From Streptococcus sp. HF-1907 (GTDB taxonomy: Bacteria; Bacillota; Bacilli; Lactobacillales; Streptococcaceae), in contig NZ_JADNQT010000007.1 of the NCBI RefSeq assembly GCF_015594605.1, positions 1 through 64,000 on the forward strand: a stretch of DNA of 64,000 nucleotides, in the 5' to 3' direction. Made by a program: the position numbers and the translations under genes. Under the pieces are notes generated by a model that worked only from the letters and a program-made list of their open reading frames with translations, was not told where the DNA came from and searched no databases. Of the stretch, positions 8,860-17,419 are shown piece after piece; within the stretch, counting starts at the first letter, position 1; every line of letters starts with the position of its first letter.

Positions 8860-9417
8860 TTAAGGAAGAAGTGGGAGCCCCATTGCAGCCATCTCTTCTT
8901 CTGGCACAACCATGTTGTCTGCTACCCAATTAGAAAGCACAGAGACAATGGCATTGCTCCAAAAGGACGTGATGTAGCTGGAATGTTTTTTGCCTTTGAA
9001 CTTTTGATAGGCAATCAAGCGCCTTGCAACGATGTCGGTTACCAGATTTCCTAGTTGTTGCTGAAAAATGAGTTTAAGGATATGAGCCTGCTTTTTAGTT
9101 TCTTGAAAGAGGTAAAGCCAGGCTTGGTAGGCTTGCGTTTTGAGGTTGAAGGACTTAATTCCTCGAAAGATAGGTCGGACAATGGTCAGCAAAATATGCT
9201 CGCAGATAGCTTCTTTAGAGCGATAATTTCGGTAAAAGGCATTCCTGGAAACACCAGCCTTGCTCACCAGCTCGGAGATTGTTATTTGCGCCAGCGATTT
9301 TTCCTCGAGTAACCTCAATAGGGCTGTTTCAATAGCTTCGCGGGTCAATTGATTACTCTCGCGATTGGATTGCTTGAGGTTGGCTAGTGAGTTTGGTGAG
9401 ATGGCTTTTTCAGTCAT
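8860..9417 (-). CDS. TetR/AcrR-family transcriptional regulator
   Basis: A 185-aa regulator. The N-terminal helix-turn-helix (about residues 24-68) contains ITISELVSKAGVSRNAFYRNYRSKEAI, the classic TetR pattern. The C-terminal ligand region is not recognisable to a subfamily. It is divergent from the DegV gene at 9572 and no transporter adjoins it, so its target is unknown. Confidence 0.85.
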   Translation of the reverse strand: MTEKAISPNSLANLKQSNRESNQLTREAIETALLRLLEEKSLAQITISELVSKAGVSRNAFYRNYRSKEAICEHILLTIVRPIFRGIKSFNLKTQAYQAWLYLFQETKKQAHILKLIFQQQLGNLVTDIVARRLIAYQKFKGKKHSSYITSFWSNAIVSVLSNWVADNMVVPEEEMAAMGLPLLP

Positions 9418-9571
9418 AACAAACTCCTTTCAAGTGTGACATCGGACATTTTTTAAGAGAAATGAAAGTCTTTTAATGATATAATTTTAAGAGAAAATAC
9501 TTTGTTTGTCAAATTAAAATGTAGCAAAATGGCTTTTTTAGGCTTAGAAATGAAAGATGGAGGATGGGAAG

Positions 9572-10414
9572 ATGACCTGGAAGATTGTTGTTGATTCAGG
9601 ATGTGATTTAAAAAGATTAGAAAATCCCAAAGAAGGATTAAATTTTACGCGTGTGCCCTTGAGTCTTCAAATTGGTTCGGAAATTTTTATTGATGATGAA
9701 GGGTTGGATGTTGCTAAAATGATGGAAACCATGTATGCGACCGACAGTGCTACTCGGTCAAGTTGTCCCAGCCCAGATGCTTTCTTGCAAGCTTATCAAG
9801 GAGCGGAAAATGTCATTGCCATGACGATTACAGGTTCACTTTCTGGTAGTCAAAATAGCGCTCAGCTTGCTAAGAATCTTTTGTTGGAAGAACACCCAAA
9901 TGTTAATATTCATGTGATTGATTCCTTATCAGCTGGTGGTGAGATGGATCTCATCGTGTTAGAATTGCAACGCTTGATTGAGCAAGGACTCTCTTTTGAA
10001 GAAGTTGTCTCTGCCATCACAGCCTATCAGGAAAAAACAAAATTACTCTTTGTGTTGGCTAAAGTTGATAACCTTGTTAAAAATGGTCGTTTAAGCAAAT
10101 TGATTGGTAAAGTTGTTGGACTCTTGAATATTCGCATGGTTGGGGAAGCCAGTCCCAAGGGAGAATTAGAGCTTCTACATAAGGCGCGTGGTCAGAAAAA
10201 ATCAGTTCAAGTCACCGTCGATAAAATGCTAAAAGCTGGTTACAACGGTGGTCGTCTCGTCATCGCTCATGCTAACAACCTAAAAATCTGCCAACAAATT
10301 TCAGAAAAACTAAGAGAGCAGTTTCCAGACGTAGATATCATCATCACAGAAACATCAGGACTATGTAGTTTTTATGGTGAAGATGGTGGGATTTTATTGG
10401 GGTATGAAATTTGA
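9572..10414 (+). CDS. DegV-family fatty-acid-binding protein
   Basis: The 280-aa protein has the DegV fold marks: IVVDSGCDL at the start, the middle ITGSLSGSQNSAQLA (about residues 88-102, fatty-acid head contact) and ETSGLCSFYGEDGGILLGYE near the end. Members bind fatty acids and can act as FakB subunits of fatty acid kinase, though several streptococcal DegV proteins have no assigned role. ATG 9572 has GGAGG 8 bases upstream; an in-frame ATG at 9557 overlaps that site and is unlikely. Confidence 0.85.
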   Translation: MTWKIVVDSGCDLKRLENPKEGLNFTRVPLSLQIGSEIFIDDEGLDVAKMMETMYATDSATRSSCPSPDAFLQAYQGAENVIAMTITGSLSGSQNSAQLAKNLLLEEHPNVNIHVIDSLSAGGEMDLIVLELQRLIEQGLSFEEVVSAITAYQEKTKLLFVLAKVDNLVKNGRLSKLIGKVVGLLNIRMVGEASPKGELELLHKARGQKKSVQVTVDKMLKAGYNGGRLVIAHANNLKICQQISEKLREQFPDVDIIITETSGLCSFYGEDGGILLGYEI

Positions 10415-10422
10415 TGATTGCT

Positions 10423-10473
10423 GAATAAAAAGAAAGAAGTTGGTTTTATCTTCCAACTTCTTTCTTTTTATTC
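10423..10473. terminator. Perfect 21-bp bidirectional terminator
   Basis: Arms 10423-10443 and 10453-10473 are fully complementary with a 9-base loop. It overlaps the stop codon of the minus-strand gene that ends at 10468 and serves degV too. Confidence 0.85.
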
Positions 10474-11058
10474 TTCTGTTGTAATCGTTGTGTAATCAGA
10501 GACTTGATCAGAGGTAGTTTCTGATTCTGTTGGGGTAGTTACTACTGAAGAAGTACTTGCGACAGCAGCATCGACAGCTGCTTTAATAGGAGCTAGCTGA
10601 GCTTGAAGTTCAGCTTTTTTAGTGGCATTTGATACGGCATCGATTGCTGCTTGGGCTTGCTCTACAGAGGAACTTGTTCGTGCTGCGTTGGCTTGAGAGA
10701 TAGCATCATTGGCAGTTTTTTGATTGGTAATATCGGTTGAAATACTGTCAAACTTCTTTTGAAGAGAGTCTTTATCAGATTGATGGCTTTGTGGAATAGC
10801 CTTGATGGCATCTTGCACAGAGCTTTTCATTGATTCATCAAAGCTATCTTCGTATTTTTTCACCAATTGCGTAGCTTTTTGGACAAGTTTTTCTCCATCA
10901 GAACTACTTGATGAAGATGTTTGGAGACTAGACTTAGGCTCCACATCGGTAGTTTTAACCGTATTTTGGTCGCCAAATAAAATATAGATGCCAAGTGCAA
11001 CGGCAATCATAATAATACTTAGAATGAAGTAGGCAACTTCACTTTTTGAGGTTCTCAT
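10468..11058 (-). CDS. Membrane-anchored helical-repeat protein (paralogue 1)
   Basis: Unrecognised function. The 196-aa protein has one N-terminal membrane segment (about residues 9-28, FILSIIMIAVALGIYILFG) with few charges before it, so most of it should lie outside the cell. A short Ser-rich linker (about 42-52) leads to two tandem helical repeats of about 55 residues (about 54-110 and 111-170), then a Thr/Ser tail. There is no LPxTG motif. It shares layout and repeat pattern with the gene at 11509-12297. GGAAAGGA precedes the ATG, with TATAAT further upstream (about 11097-11103 on the minus strand). Confidence 0.75.
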   Translation of the reverse strand: MRTSKSEVAYFILSIIMIAVALGIYILFGDQNTVKTTDVEPKSSLQTSSSSSSDGEKLVQKATQLVKKYEDSFDESMKSSVQDAIKAIPQSHQSDKDSLQKKFDSISTDITNQKTANDAISQANAARTSSSVEQAQAAIDAVSNATKKAELQAQLAPIKAAVDAAVASTSSVVTTPTESETTSDQVSDYTTITTEE

Positions 11059-11162
11059 AAAAATCCTTTCCGAGAATAATCTTATTCAATACTTTCTATT
11101 ATACCTTTAATTCTGAATTATGGAAAGGTTAAATATCATTGAACTAATTCCGAAAGTCTTCA

Positions 11163-11225
11163 GGTAACTTCGCAAAGTAACTTCCAGTCCTCTAGTCAAA
11201 CTGGAAGTTACTTTGCGAAGTTACC
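11163..11225. repeat. Perfect 26-bp inverted repeat
   Basis: Arms 11163-11188 and 11200-11225 are exactly complementary with an 11-base spacer. Each arm is itself nearly palindromic (14 of 18 positions in GTAACTTCGCAAAGTAAC). No T tract follows. Confidence 0.85.
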
Positions 11226-11465
11226 CAGCTAAAATTTTTTCCAAATCACCGAGTTCTAGCTCCTCAAATAAGCTAAGTTGTGTTATAATTTTCATCGTAA
11301 GACTTCGCTAATAGTTGTTACAAGTCTATTATAACGCTTTGACGTTTCATTGAGGCTTACAAAAGGGAAAAATCGCCATGTTTCGTGGCGATTTTTCTTT
11401 TTCTAGTGCTGAAATCAGTTGAGCTGACTAGCTTTTGAGAGGGCGAAATTGATTCTCATTAAAGA

Positions 11466-11494
11466 AAACCTAACGGATGTTAGTCGTTAGGTTT
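11466..11494 (-). terminator. Terminator of the second helical-repeat gene
   Basis: On the minus strand AAACCTAACG pairs with CGTTAGGTTT, followed by TTCTTT, 15 bases after the stop at 11509. Confidence 0.75.
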
Positions 11495-11508
11495 GAAAAT
11501 CACTACTT

Positions 11509-12297
11509 TTATTGAGAATCTCCCCCTGTAGCTGGAGTTGTGTTTGTACTTTCACCAGAGTTGCTCGGGGTATCAGCCAAATTATTACCCGTGTTAGTAT
11601 TGGTATTCGTTTCTGTTGTTGAACTTAAAGTTTGTTCAGAAGAAGCTGGAGTTGAATTGGAGTTACCACTAGCAGGAATATAATTATAGTTATTTGCAGG
11701 GACATAATTATTGTAGTAGCTTTGACTTTGGTTATTAGTTGTCGTTTGCTCTTGGTTTGCAATTGTAGTTGAGTCAGCGTCTGCTGCCACCTCCTCGTTC
11801 CCTGTCTCAGTAGTTGTTGCACTGTCAAGACTTGCTTTAACAGCATCTATGCGGTTTTGAAGTTGATCCTTCGTTTCTTGGGTTTTAATTTTATTAACAG
11901 CTTCTTGGGCCTTGGTGACATTGTCGTCACTAGGATTTTGCTCAAGAGCGCTAACAGCGTCAGAACCATCCTTGATAGCCTTATCTTCAGCTTGTTTTTC
12001 AGCGAGTTTAATTTTAACGGCGTCTAGACGCTTGTTGAAATTATTTTTCTTACTTGAATCAACCAATTTGTTCAATAGTGTTTCAACAGCTTTAATAGTT
12101 TGCTCAGATGGGTCAGCTTCGGCTTTTTTTAACAATTCTTCAATTTTTGTCAGGCTGACACTTGACGTGCTAGCTTTAGTCTCAACGGCGACTTTCACTG
12201 TTCCCTTATCCTTAAAAATGAAAAACATAGTCCCAGCAAAAATAAGGAGAATGAGGCTTGCAATCAAAGCGCCAATCTCTTTTTTATCCAATTTCAT
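11509..12297 (-). CDS. Membrane-anchored helical-repeat protein (paralogue 2)
   Basis: Unrecognised function. The 262-aa protein has one N-terminal membrane segment (about 10-28, LIASLILLIFAGTMFFIF), then two tandem helical repeats (about 48-98 and 105-155) that share the pattern L-x2-R-I/L-D-A-V-K-x2-L, then a long Asn/Thr/Ser/Gln-rich tail (about 160-262) without LPxTG. It is likely a surface protein held by its N-terminal helix. AGGAGAGAG precedes the start. An IS element at 12334 separates it from its probable promoter, so expression may be altered. Confidence 0.75.
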   Translation of the reverse strand: MKLDKKEIGALIASLILLIFAGTMFFIFKDKGTVKVAVETKASTSSVSLTKIEELLKKAEADPSEQTIKAVETLLNKLVDSSKKNNFNKRLDAVKIKLAEKQAEDKAIKDGSDAVSALEQNPSDDNVTKAQEAVNKIKTQETKDQLQNRIDAVKASLDSATTTETGNEEVAADADSTTIANQEQTTTNNQSQSYYNNYVPANNYNYIPASGNSNSTPASSEQTLSSTTETNTNTNTGNNLADTPSNSGESTNTTPATGGDSQ

Positions 12298-12333
12298 AGT
12301 CTCTCTCCTAAAGTGAATATAATTACTTTAATT

Positions 12334-13294
12334 ACCCGTGGTGCTAGTTAATTTCAAAATATCTCAGATTATAGGCTAGTACGATTTGCTCTATCCTCAA
12401 TTGCAATCCTGTTTCTCCTCTAGCTAGTGTTTGTTCCATATCGAAAAGCGTACAAAGTTCTGAAAAACGTGTCTCAATAGTCTCCTCATAGCCATTAGTT
12501 TCCAATGATTAGGTTGCTTAGCCCCTGCCATATTTTGACGCAAGGGAGTCCAAAGGTGATAACCTTTTTGCTCCAAACTATTTCTAAGCTCGCGACTAAG
12601 ATAGCTCAAATCAGCCAAAATGTAAGAGTGATGGCAGTTTTCCAGTAAGTCCTCAATGGCTCTAATAGCGTGAATAGATGCTGGTGTCACAACGTAGTTC
12701 AGAATATAGCCTGATAGGGTGACCAGCATATGAACTTTGAACCCATAGAACCATAGATTCTTGGAGGCATTATAACCACTGTCTGCCAAGCCGTTAAAAA
12801 TACGTGTCCTATAATTACGGACAGGTTGACATAGTGATAAGGGAAAACTGTCTATGATAACGATGGTATCAGGAGAGATTTGGTTATTCATTACTTGTCT
12901 GATGAGTTGAACTAACCCAATCAGTTGTCGTGCTCGCCGATTAAAACGACTTCTTTCAAGGAGACGACCACAAGGAAAGAGTTGACAGATACGATATAAA
13001 TGACGTTGTGACTTAATGCCTAGTTCAGCTTGCAAGATAAGCAAGACTAATAGAGATTGGTCTGAAACTTTAGATAGACTAATATTGCGACGATGTTTGA
13101 AAGGTTCAGGGCAATAATCACGATACAGCTGATAACAAATTTTTGATAATTGCTTAATATTCCATTGTAAGTGATGGGATTTAGCGGTATACTGTCAGTG
13201 GCTCATTGGGACGTCTTCTCTGTTTGTTTAGTCACTTACAATATAGTCCCTTTGGGCTTTTTATGGTATTTTGAAATTAACTAGCACCACGGGT
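12334..13294 (-). mobile_element. IS982-family insertion sequence, 961 bp
   Basis: Terminal inverted repeats of 28 bp match perfectly (12334-12361 and 13267-13294), starting ACCCGTGGTGC at each end. The single transposase frame fills the element on the minus strand and is of IS982 type. Size and layout are normal for the family. The transposase is broken, so the copy is probably inactive unless helped in trans. Confidence 0.9.
12344..13206 (-). pseudogene. IS982-family transposase, broken twice
   Basis: Read from ATG 13206 to the TAG at 12344 the frame would give about 287 aa, the usual size. Two lesions are visible. An in-frame TGA lies at 13195-13197, four codons in. A single-base deletion near 12480-12482 moves the frame so that the proper C-terminus, reading TIETRFSELCTLFDMEQ and ending AYNLRYFEIN, is lost and replaced by a short wrong tail ending at 12424. 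The intact part carries the DDE region around IVIIDSFPLSLCQP and ADSGYNASKNLWFYGFKVHM. The early TGA could be bypassed by internal start; the frameshift could not. Confidence 0.85.
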
Positions 13295-13303
13295 TTTAAT
13301 TAT

Positions 13304-13332
13304 ATCATAATTGTAGGAAGTTTTAAGGTCAA
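13304..13332 (-). promoter_or_regulatory. Probable original promoter of paralogue 2
   Basis: On the minus strand TTGACC (13332-13327), a 17-base spacer and TATGAT (13309-13304). The IS lies immediately downstream of the -10 box, at or near the transcription start, so the promoter now reads into the IS before reaching the gene at 12297. Confidence 0.6.
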
Positions 13333-13406
13333 ATTACCTAATATTTTAATAAAAGTAGCAGTAAGTTTTGCAGAAATGCTATACTATCATTGGAGGAGAT
13401 AAGCCT

Positions 13407-14222
13407 ATGATAAAAATGTTAGCCATTGATTTGGATGGGACATTATTGAGAAATGATAAGACGATTTCGAATAAGACGGTTGAGACCCTGCAGAAAGCTG
13501 AAAAACAGGGAATCAAGATTGTGCTGGCATCGGGGCGTCCTATTTGGGGAATTTGTCCATATGTGGAACGGCTGAATCTTGAACTTCCTATTAGCATTGT
13601 TGCCAGTAATGGCTGTGCAACTTATACTAGCAGAGATTGGTCGATAGCTAATGGGCATTTTTTGACGGAAACGCAGGTGAACAAATTACTGACGCTATCT
13701 GAGGAGCATCCTCGGGTTGCTCTTGTTTTGCAGATGCCTAGTCGGCGCTATGTTTATGAGCATGAGGTTTCTGATGTTGTTGCGCGTGATGCTAAGACAC
13801 ATTTTCAAGAGGTGACGATGATTAGTGCAGAAGCGCTAGCTCAGCTTGATGAGCCGATTTTACTGGGGCTTTTCATGGGTGAAGCGGATAAACTCGATCA
13901 GGTCCAGACCGAGATTGAGCCCCTTTTAACTCCCGACTTCCACACGGTCCGAGGGCTTGACTACTGTTTTGAGGCTATGCCTCATGGCGTCAGCAAGGCT
14001 AAAGTTTTAGCTGATTTGGCGAAGGATTGTGGTATTTTACCGGAAGAAGTGATGGCTTTTGGAGATGCGGTTAATGACTTGGAGATGTTTGCTTGGGCGG
14101 GCATGGCGGTTGCCATGGCAAATGCTAGCGCTAAAGTCCAGTCTCAGGCTGACCTAGTGACCTTGAGCAATGAGCAAGACGGAGTGGCTGACGCGGTTCA
14201 ACGATTTGTTCTCAAAGAATAG
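13407..14222 (+). CDS. Cof-type HAD-IIB sugar/nucleotide phosphatase
   Basis: The 271-aa protein begins MIKMLAIDLDGTLL (catalytic DxD, residues about 8-10) and carries HAD motif II in VLASGRP, motif III lysine in GVSKAKVLADLAK and motif IV GDAVNDLEMF. The C2-type cap lies between. Substrate not predictable; the family dephosphorylates sugar phosphates, FMN and similar. ATG 13407 follows GGAGGAG by 8 bases; the upstream in-frame extension lacks a ribosome site. nagA follows after 63 bases. Confidence 0.88.
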   Translation: MIKMLAIDLDGTLLRNDKTISNKTVETLQKAEKQGIKIVLASGRPIWGICPYVERLNLELPISIVASNGCATYTSRDWSIANGHFLTETQVNKLLTLSEEHPRVALVLQMPSRRYVYEHEVSDVVARDAKTHFQEVTMISAEALAQLDEPILLGLFMGEADKLDQVQTEIEPLLTPDFHTVRGLDYCFEAMPHGVSKAKVLADLAKDCGILPEEVMAFGDAVNDLEMFAWAGMAVAMANASAKVQSQADLVTLSNEQDGVADAVQRFVLKE

Positions 14223-14261
14223 GTCTATACCATTTACAAAAAATAAAGAAAGCGCTATAAT
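14218..14261 (+). promoter_or_regulatory. nagA control region: NagR-like and cre-like sites
   Basis: Around 14222-14231 the sequence reads GGTCTATACC inside TAGGTCTATACCATT, close to the NagR (GntR-family) operator of streptococci. Positions 14247-14260 match the CcpA cre consensus TGWAARCGYTWNCW at 12 of 14 positions and overlap the TATAAT -10 box at 14256-14261. Both sites fit control of an amino-sugar gene by GlcNAc and glucose. Confidence 0.6.
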
Positions 14262-14285
14262 TTAAGTAGAAATGAGGAAGAAATC

Positions 14286-15434
14286 ATGACAAAATATATT
14301 AAGGCAGATTGTTTTTACTATGCGGACCAGGTTAAACCGACGGGTTATCTAGAAGTGACGGATGGTAAGTTTGGTCAATGGCTAGCGCAGGCTCCAGAAG
14401 ATGCTGAGATTGTTGATTATTCAGGTTATCAAATTGCTCCTGGCTTAGTTGATACGCACATTCATGGCTATGCTGGGGCAGATGTCATGGATTGTGATTC
14501 GGATGGTATTTTGACCATGAGTCAAGAATTGTTGTCAACGGGTGTTACATCATTTTTACCAACCACTTTGACCTCTGACACTGAACGATTGGCTGCCGCA
14601 GCGAAATCGGTTGCAGATGTGGCAGGAACGGAAAAAGGTGCCAAAATTCAGGGCATTTACTTTGAAGGTCCCTATTTCACTGAAAAGTACAAGGGTGCTC
14701 AAAATGCAACCTACATGAAAAATCCAAGTTTGGAAGAATTTGCCACTTGGCAAAAAGCTGCCAACGGTTTGATTAAAAAAATCGCCTTGGCCCCAGAACG
14801 CGAGGGCGTTGCCGAATTTGTCTCAACAGTGACCAAAGAAGGGGTGACGGTCGCCCTTGGACATTCTGACGGGACTTACGCGCAAGCCAAGGCTGCCGTA
14901 GAAGCAGGAGCCTCTGTCTGGGTGCACGCTTATAATGGCATGCGTGGTCTCAATCACCGTGAACCAGGAATGGTCGGTGCGGTTTACAATATTCAAAATA
15001 CCTACGCTGAACTTATCTGCGATGGGCACCATGTTAGCCCAGTTGCTTGTGATATTCTCATGCGACAAAAAAACCACAATCACGTTGCTCTGATTACTGA
15101 CTGTATGGCGGCGGGTGGTCAACCTGACGGCGACTATATGCTGGGTGAATTTCCAGTCACCGTCGCTGATGGCACTGCTCGTTTGAAAGAAGGTGGCAAT
15201 TTGGCGGGTTCCATCTTGAAATTAAAAGATGGGCTTAAAAATGTCGTTTCTTGGGGCATTGCTAGCGCCGAGGAAGCCATACGTATGGCTAGCCTGATTC
15301 CAGCTATTTCAGTAGGAATTGATGATGTCTGCGGTCAAATTAAAGCAGGCTATGTAGCGGATTTTATCGTTCTTGATAAGGATTTAGACCTGCAAGCTAC
15401 TTATCTGGACGGGCAAAAAGTCTGGGAAGCTTAA
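14286..15434 (+). CDS. nagA: N-acetylglucosamine-6-phosphate deacetylase
   Basis: Converts GlcNAc-6-P to glucosamine-6-P for glycolysis or wall synthesis. The 382-aa amidohydrolase shows PGLVDTHIHGYAG (metal site, about residues 54-66), FEGPY, the metal histidine in ALGHSDGTY, VHAYNGMRGLNHREPG, ICDGHHVSP and the catalytic aspartate in ALITDCMAAGG. Length is normal. The partner nagB is not in the window. Confidence 0.94.
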   Translation: MTKYIKADCFYYADQVKPTGYLEVTDGKFGQWLAQAPEDAEIVDYSGYQIAPGLVDTHIHGYAGADVMDCDSDGILTMSQELLSTGVTSFLPTTLTSDTERLAAAAKSVADVAGTEKGAKIQGIYFEGPYFTEKYKGAQNATYMKNPSLEEFATWQKAANGLIKKIALAPEREGVAEFVSTVTKEGVTVALGHSDGTYAQAKAAVEAGASVWVHAYNGMRGLNHREPGMVGAVYNIQNTYAELICDGHHVSPVACDILMRQKNHNHVALITDCMAAGGQPDGDYMLGEFPVTVADGTARLKEGGNLAGSILKLKDGLKNVVSWGIASAEEAIRMASLIPAISVGIDDVCGQIKAGYVADFIVLDKDLDLQATYLDGQKVWEA

Positions 15435-15439
15435 TTATT

Positions 15440-15468
15440 GAAGAGGCTGGGATTAGCTCAGCCTCATT
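15440..15468 (+). terminator. nagA terminator
   Basis: GAGGCTG pairs with CAGCCTC, followed by ATTTTT. Confidence 0.75.
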
Positions 15469-15566
15469 TTTGATTAACTATTAGAAAGTTTAATGTTTAT
15501 CATTGACAAATAGTATCAGAACAAGTATCTTTAAAAGAGAAATTTATACAGAGAACGAGTGACTAA

Positions 15567-16194
15567 TTGACAAAATATAAAGCTAAGGAGTTTGAGCTGG
15601 CATTAGTTTTTATAGCCATCTTTTGTGGTTTACTAGCGACAGAATTTTTATGTGTTACCAGCGACCATAGTCTTCAAGAAATCATAGAGTTTTCGAGTTT
15701 GTTTCCCCATGGTCTATTTTTATTTGGCTTGATTACCTTTTGTGAGCGCTGAGCTTGGTTGCGAGTTGATGATAATCTCTTCGCTTTCAAAAATTTCAGC
15801 CTGATTGTGATTAGCTTACTAGCTTTGTCTGTTATTGATAAAATCGGTTTATGGTGGATTTCGGTTTTGGATACGGAGACTACTGCTGTTGAAGGTGCAC
15901 TGACTTCTTCGATTGAAAACGTTCCCTTACTCATGCCTTTTTCGGCAGTCTTTGTCTACCCCATTTTTGAAAGCATGATTTTCCAGGGTTTTATGTTTAA
16001 TAGCTTCTTCCAGAAACATCTCTATCTTTGTATCAGCTTTGCTATTTGCCTTAGTTCATGGTGCCATTAGTCTACCAAGCCTCTTTATGTATATGGGGAG
16101 TAACTTTGTTTTATCCATACTCTACATTGAAACGGATTATTTAATTTTGCCCATGGTTGTTTTTATGATTAACAATATGGTCAACCTTTTTTAA
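15567..16194 (+). pseudogene. CPBP-family intramembrane metalloprotease, broken
   Basis: Two lesions split one gene. An in-frame TGA at 15750-15752 follows TFCER, and the frame then continues as AWLRVDDNLFAF. A frameshift near 16010-16030 puts the last third in another frame, which reads SALLFALVHGAIS and ends MINNMVNLF. These are the CPBP motifs FxxxH and HxxxN. The first motif, normally EExxxR, reads FESMIFQG, so it is also degenerate. Repeated membrane segments fit the family (once called Abi/CAAX). The TTG start at 15567 has no clear ribosome site. Confidence 0.8.
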
Positions 16195-16214
16195 AAACTG
16201 AGTATTTATCCAAA

Positions 16215-16244
16215 TTGGACAAATGAATTTTTTTTTGCTATAAT
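16215..16244 (+). promoter_or_regulatory. glyQS promoter
   Basis: TTGGAC (16215-16220), 18-base spacer, TATAAT (16239-16244), placing the transcription start near 16251, at the head of the T-box leader. Confidence 0.7.
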
Positions 16245-16250
16245 ACGTGT

Positions 16251-16480
16251 CAAAGAAAGAGGTTGTTTCTGAAAGAATTTCTCAGCGAGTCTAGGACAGT
16301 GAGAGCTAGACAGGATGGCAGAAATGATTGGCACTTTCGCTTGATGAGTCATCAAGTTCATAAATGTAAGTAATGAAGTAATAAATTAGGGTGGAACCGC
16401 GTTTCGACGCCCCTATGTCAGAAAAGGCATAGGAGCAGAAAGATGTGGTTCTTTTCTCGTATGCTAAACTCAAAACAAAA
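16251..16480 (+). promoter_or_regulatory. T-box riboswitch (glycine) upstream of glyQS
   Basis: The conserved T-box sequence AGGGTGGAACCGCG lies at 16388-16401. A likely Gly specifier GGC is at 16330-16332 within the long stem I (about 16260-16375). After the T-box, CCCCTATG pairs with CATAGGAGC (about 16410-16437), the competing stem that falls before a T-rich run. Uncharged tRNA-Gly should favour the antiterminator and allow glyQS transcription. Confidence 0.88.
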
Positions 16481-16501
16481 GAAAATAATGAGGAGAAAAA
16501 C

Positions 16502-17419
16502 ATGTCTAAGAAATTGACTTTCCAAGAGATTATTTTGACCTTGCAACAATTTTGGAATGACCAAGGTTGTATGCTTATGCAGGCTTACGATAATGAAAAA
16601 GGTGCGGGGACTATGTCACCTTACACTTTCCTTCGTGCCATCGGTCCAGAACCATGGAACGCAGCTTACGTAGAGCCATCTCGTCGTCCTGCCGATGGTC
16701 GTTACGGTGAAAATCCTAACCGTCTTTACCAACACCACCAATTCCAAGTGGTTATGAAACCATCACCATCGAATATTCAAGAGCTTTATCTTAAATCATT
16801 GGAATTGCTTGGTATCAATCCACTTGAACACGATATCCGTTTCGTTGAGGATAACTGGGAAAACCCATCGACAGGTTCTGCTGGTCTTGGTTGGGAAGTT
16901 TGGCTTGATGGTATGGAAATCACTCAGTTCACATATTTCCAACAAGTTGGTGGCTTGCAAACTGGTCCTGTAACTTCAGAAGTCACATACGGTTTGGAAC
17001 GTTTGGCATCATACATCCAAGAAGTGGATTCTGTTTATGATATCGAATGGGCTCCAGGTGTTAAATACGGTGAAATCTTCAAACAACCAGAGTACGAACA
17101 TTCAAAATACTCATTTGAAATTTCTGACCAAGATATGCTTCTTGAAAACTTCGAAAAATTTGAAAAAGAAGCTAATCGTGCTTTAGAAGAAGGTCTTGTT
17201 CACCCAGCCTATGACTACGTTTTGAAATGCTCACACACTTTCAACTTGCTTGATGCCCGCGGAGCCGTTTCTGTAACAGAACGTGCTGGCTACATCGCTC
17301 GTATTCGTAATTTGGCGCGTGTAGTTGCTAAAACATTCGTTGCTGAGCGTAAAAAACTTGGATTCCCATTGTTGGATGAAGCAACTCGTGCAGAATTGTT
17401 GAAGGAGGACGCAGAATAA
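16502..17419 (+). CDS. glyQ: Glycyl-tRNA synthetase alpha subunit
   Basis: Catalytic subunit of the alpha2beta2 bacterial GlyRS; charges tRNA-Gly. The 305-aa protein has the class II motifs around [38 protein letters not shown] (motif 2 region) and [11 protein letters not shown] (motif 3). I chose ATG 16502 (AGGAGAAAA upstream); the frame is open 57 bases further but that part lies inside the leader. The stop overlaps the glyS start (TAATG), giving coupled translation. Confidence 0.97.
   Translation: MSKKLTFQEIILTLQQFWNDQGCMLMQAYDNEKGAGTMSPYTFLRAIGPEPWNAAYVEPSRRPADGRYGENPNRLYQHHQFQVVMKPSPSNIQELYLKSLELLGINPLEHDIRFVEDNWENPSTGSAGLGWEVWLDGMEITQFTYFQQVGGLQTGPVTSEVTYGLERLASYIQEVDSVYDIEWAPGVKYGEIFKQPEYEHSKYSFEISDQDMLLENFEKFEKEANRALEEGLVHPAYDYVLKCSHTFNLLDARGAVSVTERAGYIARIRNLARVVAKTFVAERKKLGFPLLDEATRAELLKEDAE

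Larger units (their letters stand above)
11059..11508. other. Gap between the two helical-repeat genes
   Basis: No gene seen. It holds the promoter of the left gene, a long perfect inverted repeat (11163-11225), a hairpin AAAAATCGCCA...TGGCGATTTTT with T tract (11369-11402), and the terminator of the right gene (11466-11494). A TATTATAAC box near 11322 followed by the 11369-11402 hairpin could bound a short plus-strand RNA, but no -35 box supports it. Confidence 0.6.
12327..13301. repeat. 7-bp target-site duplication flanking the IS
   Basis: TTTAATT occurs directly before the left IS end (12327-12333) and directly after the right end (13295-13301). Intact duplication shows a simple insertion that has not been rearranged. 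Confidence 0.85.

Noticed and set aside
11322..11402. Small RNA gene between the helical-repeat genes
   Set aside because: There is a -10-like box and a terminator, but no -35 box and no other support.
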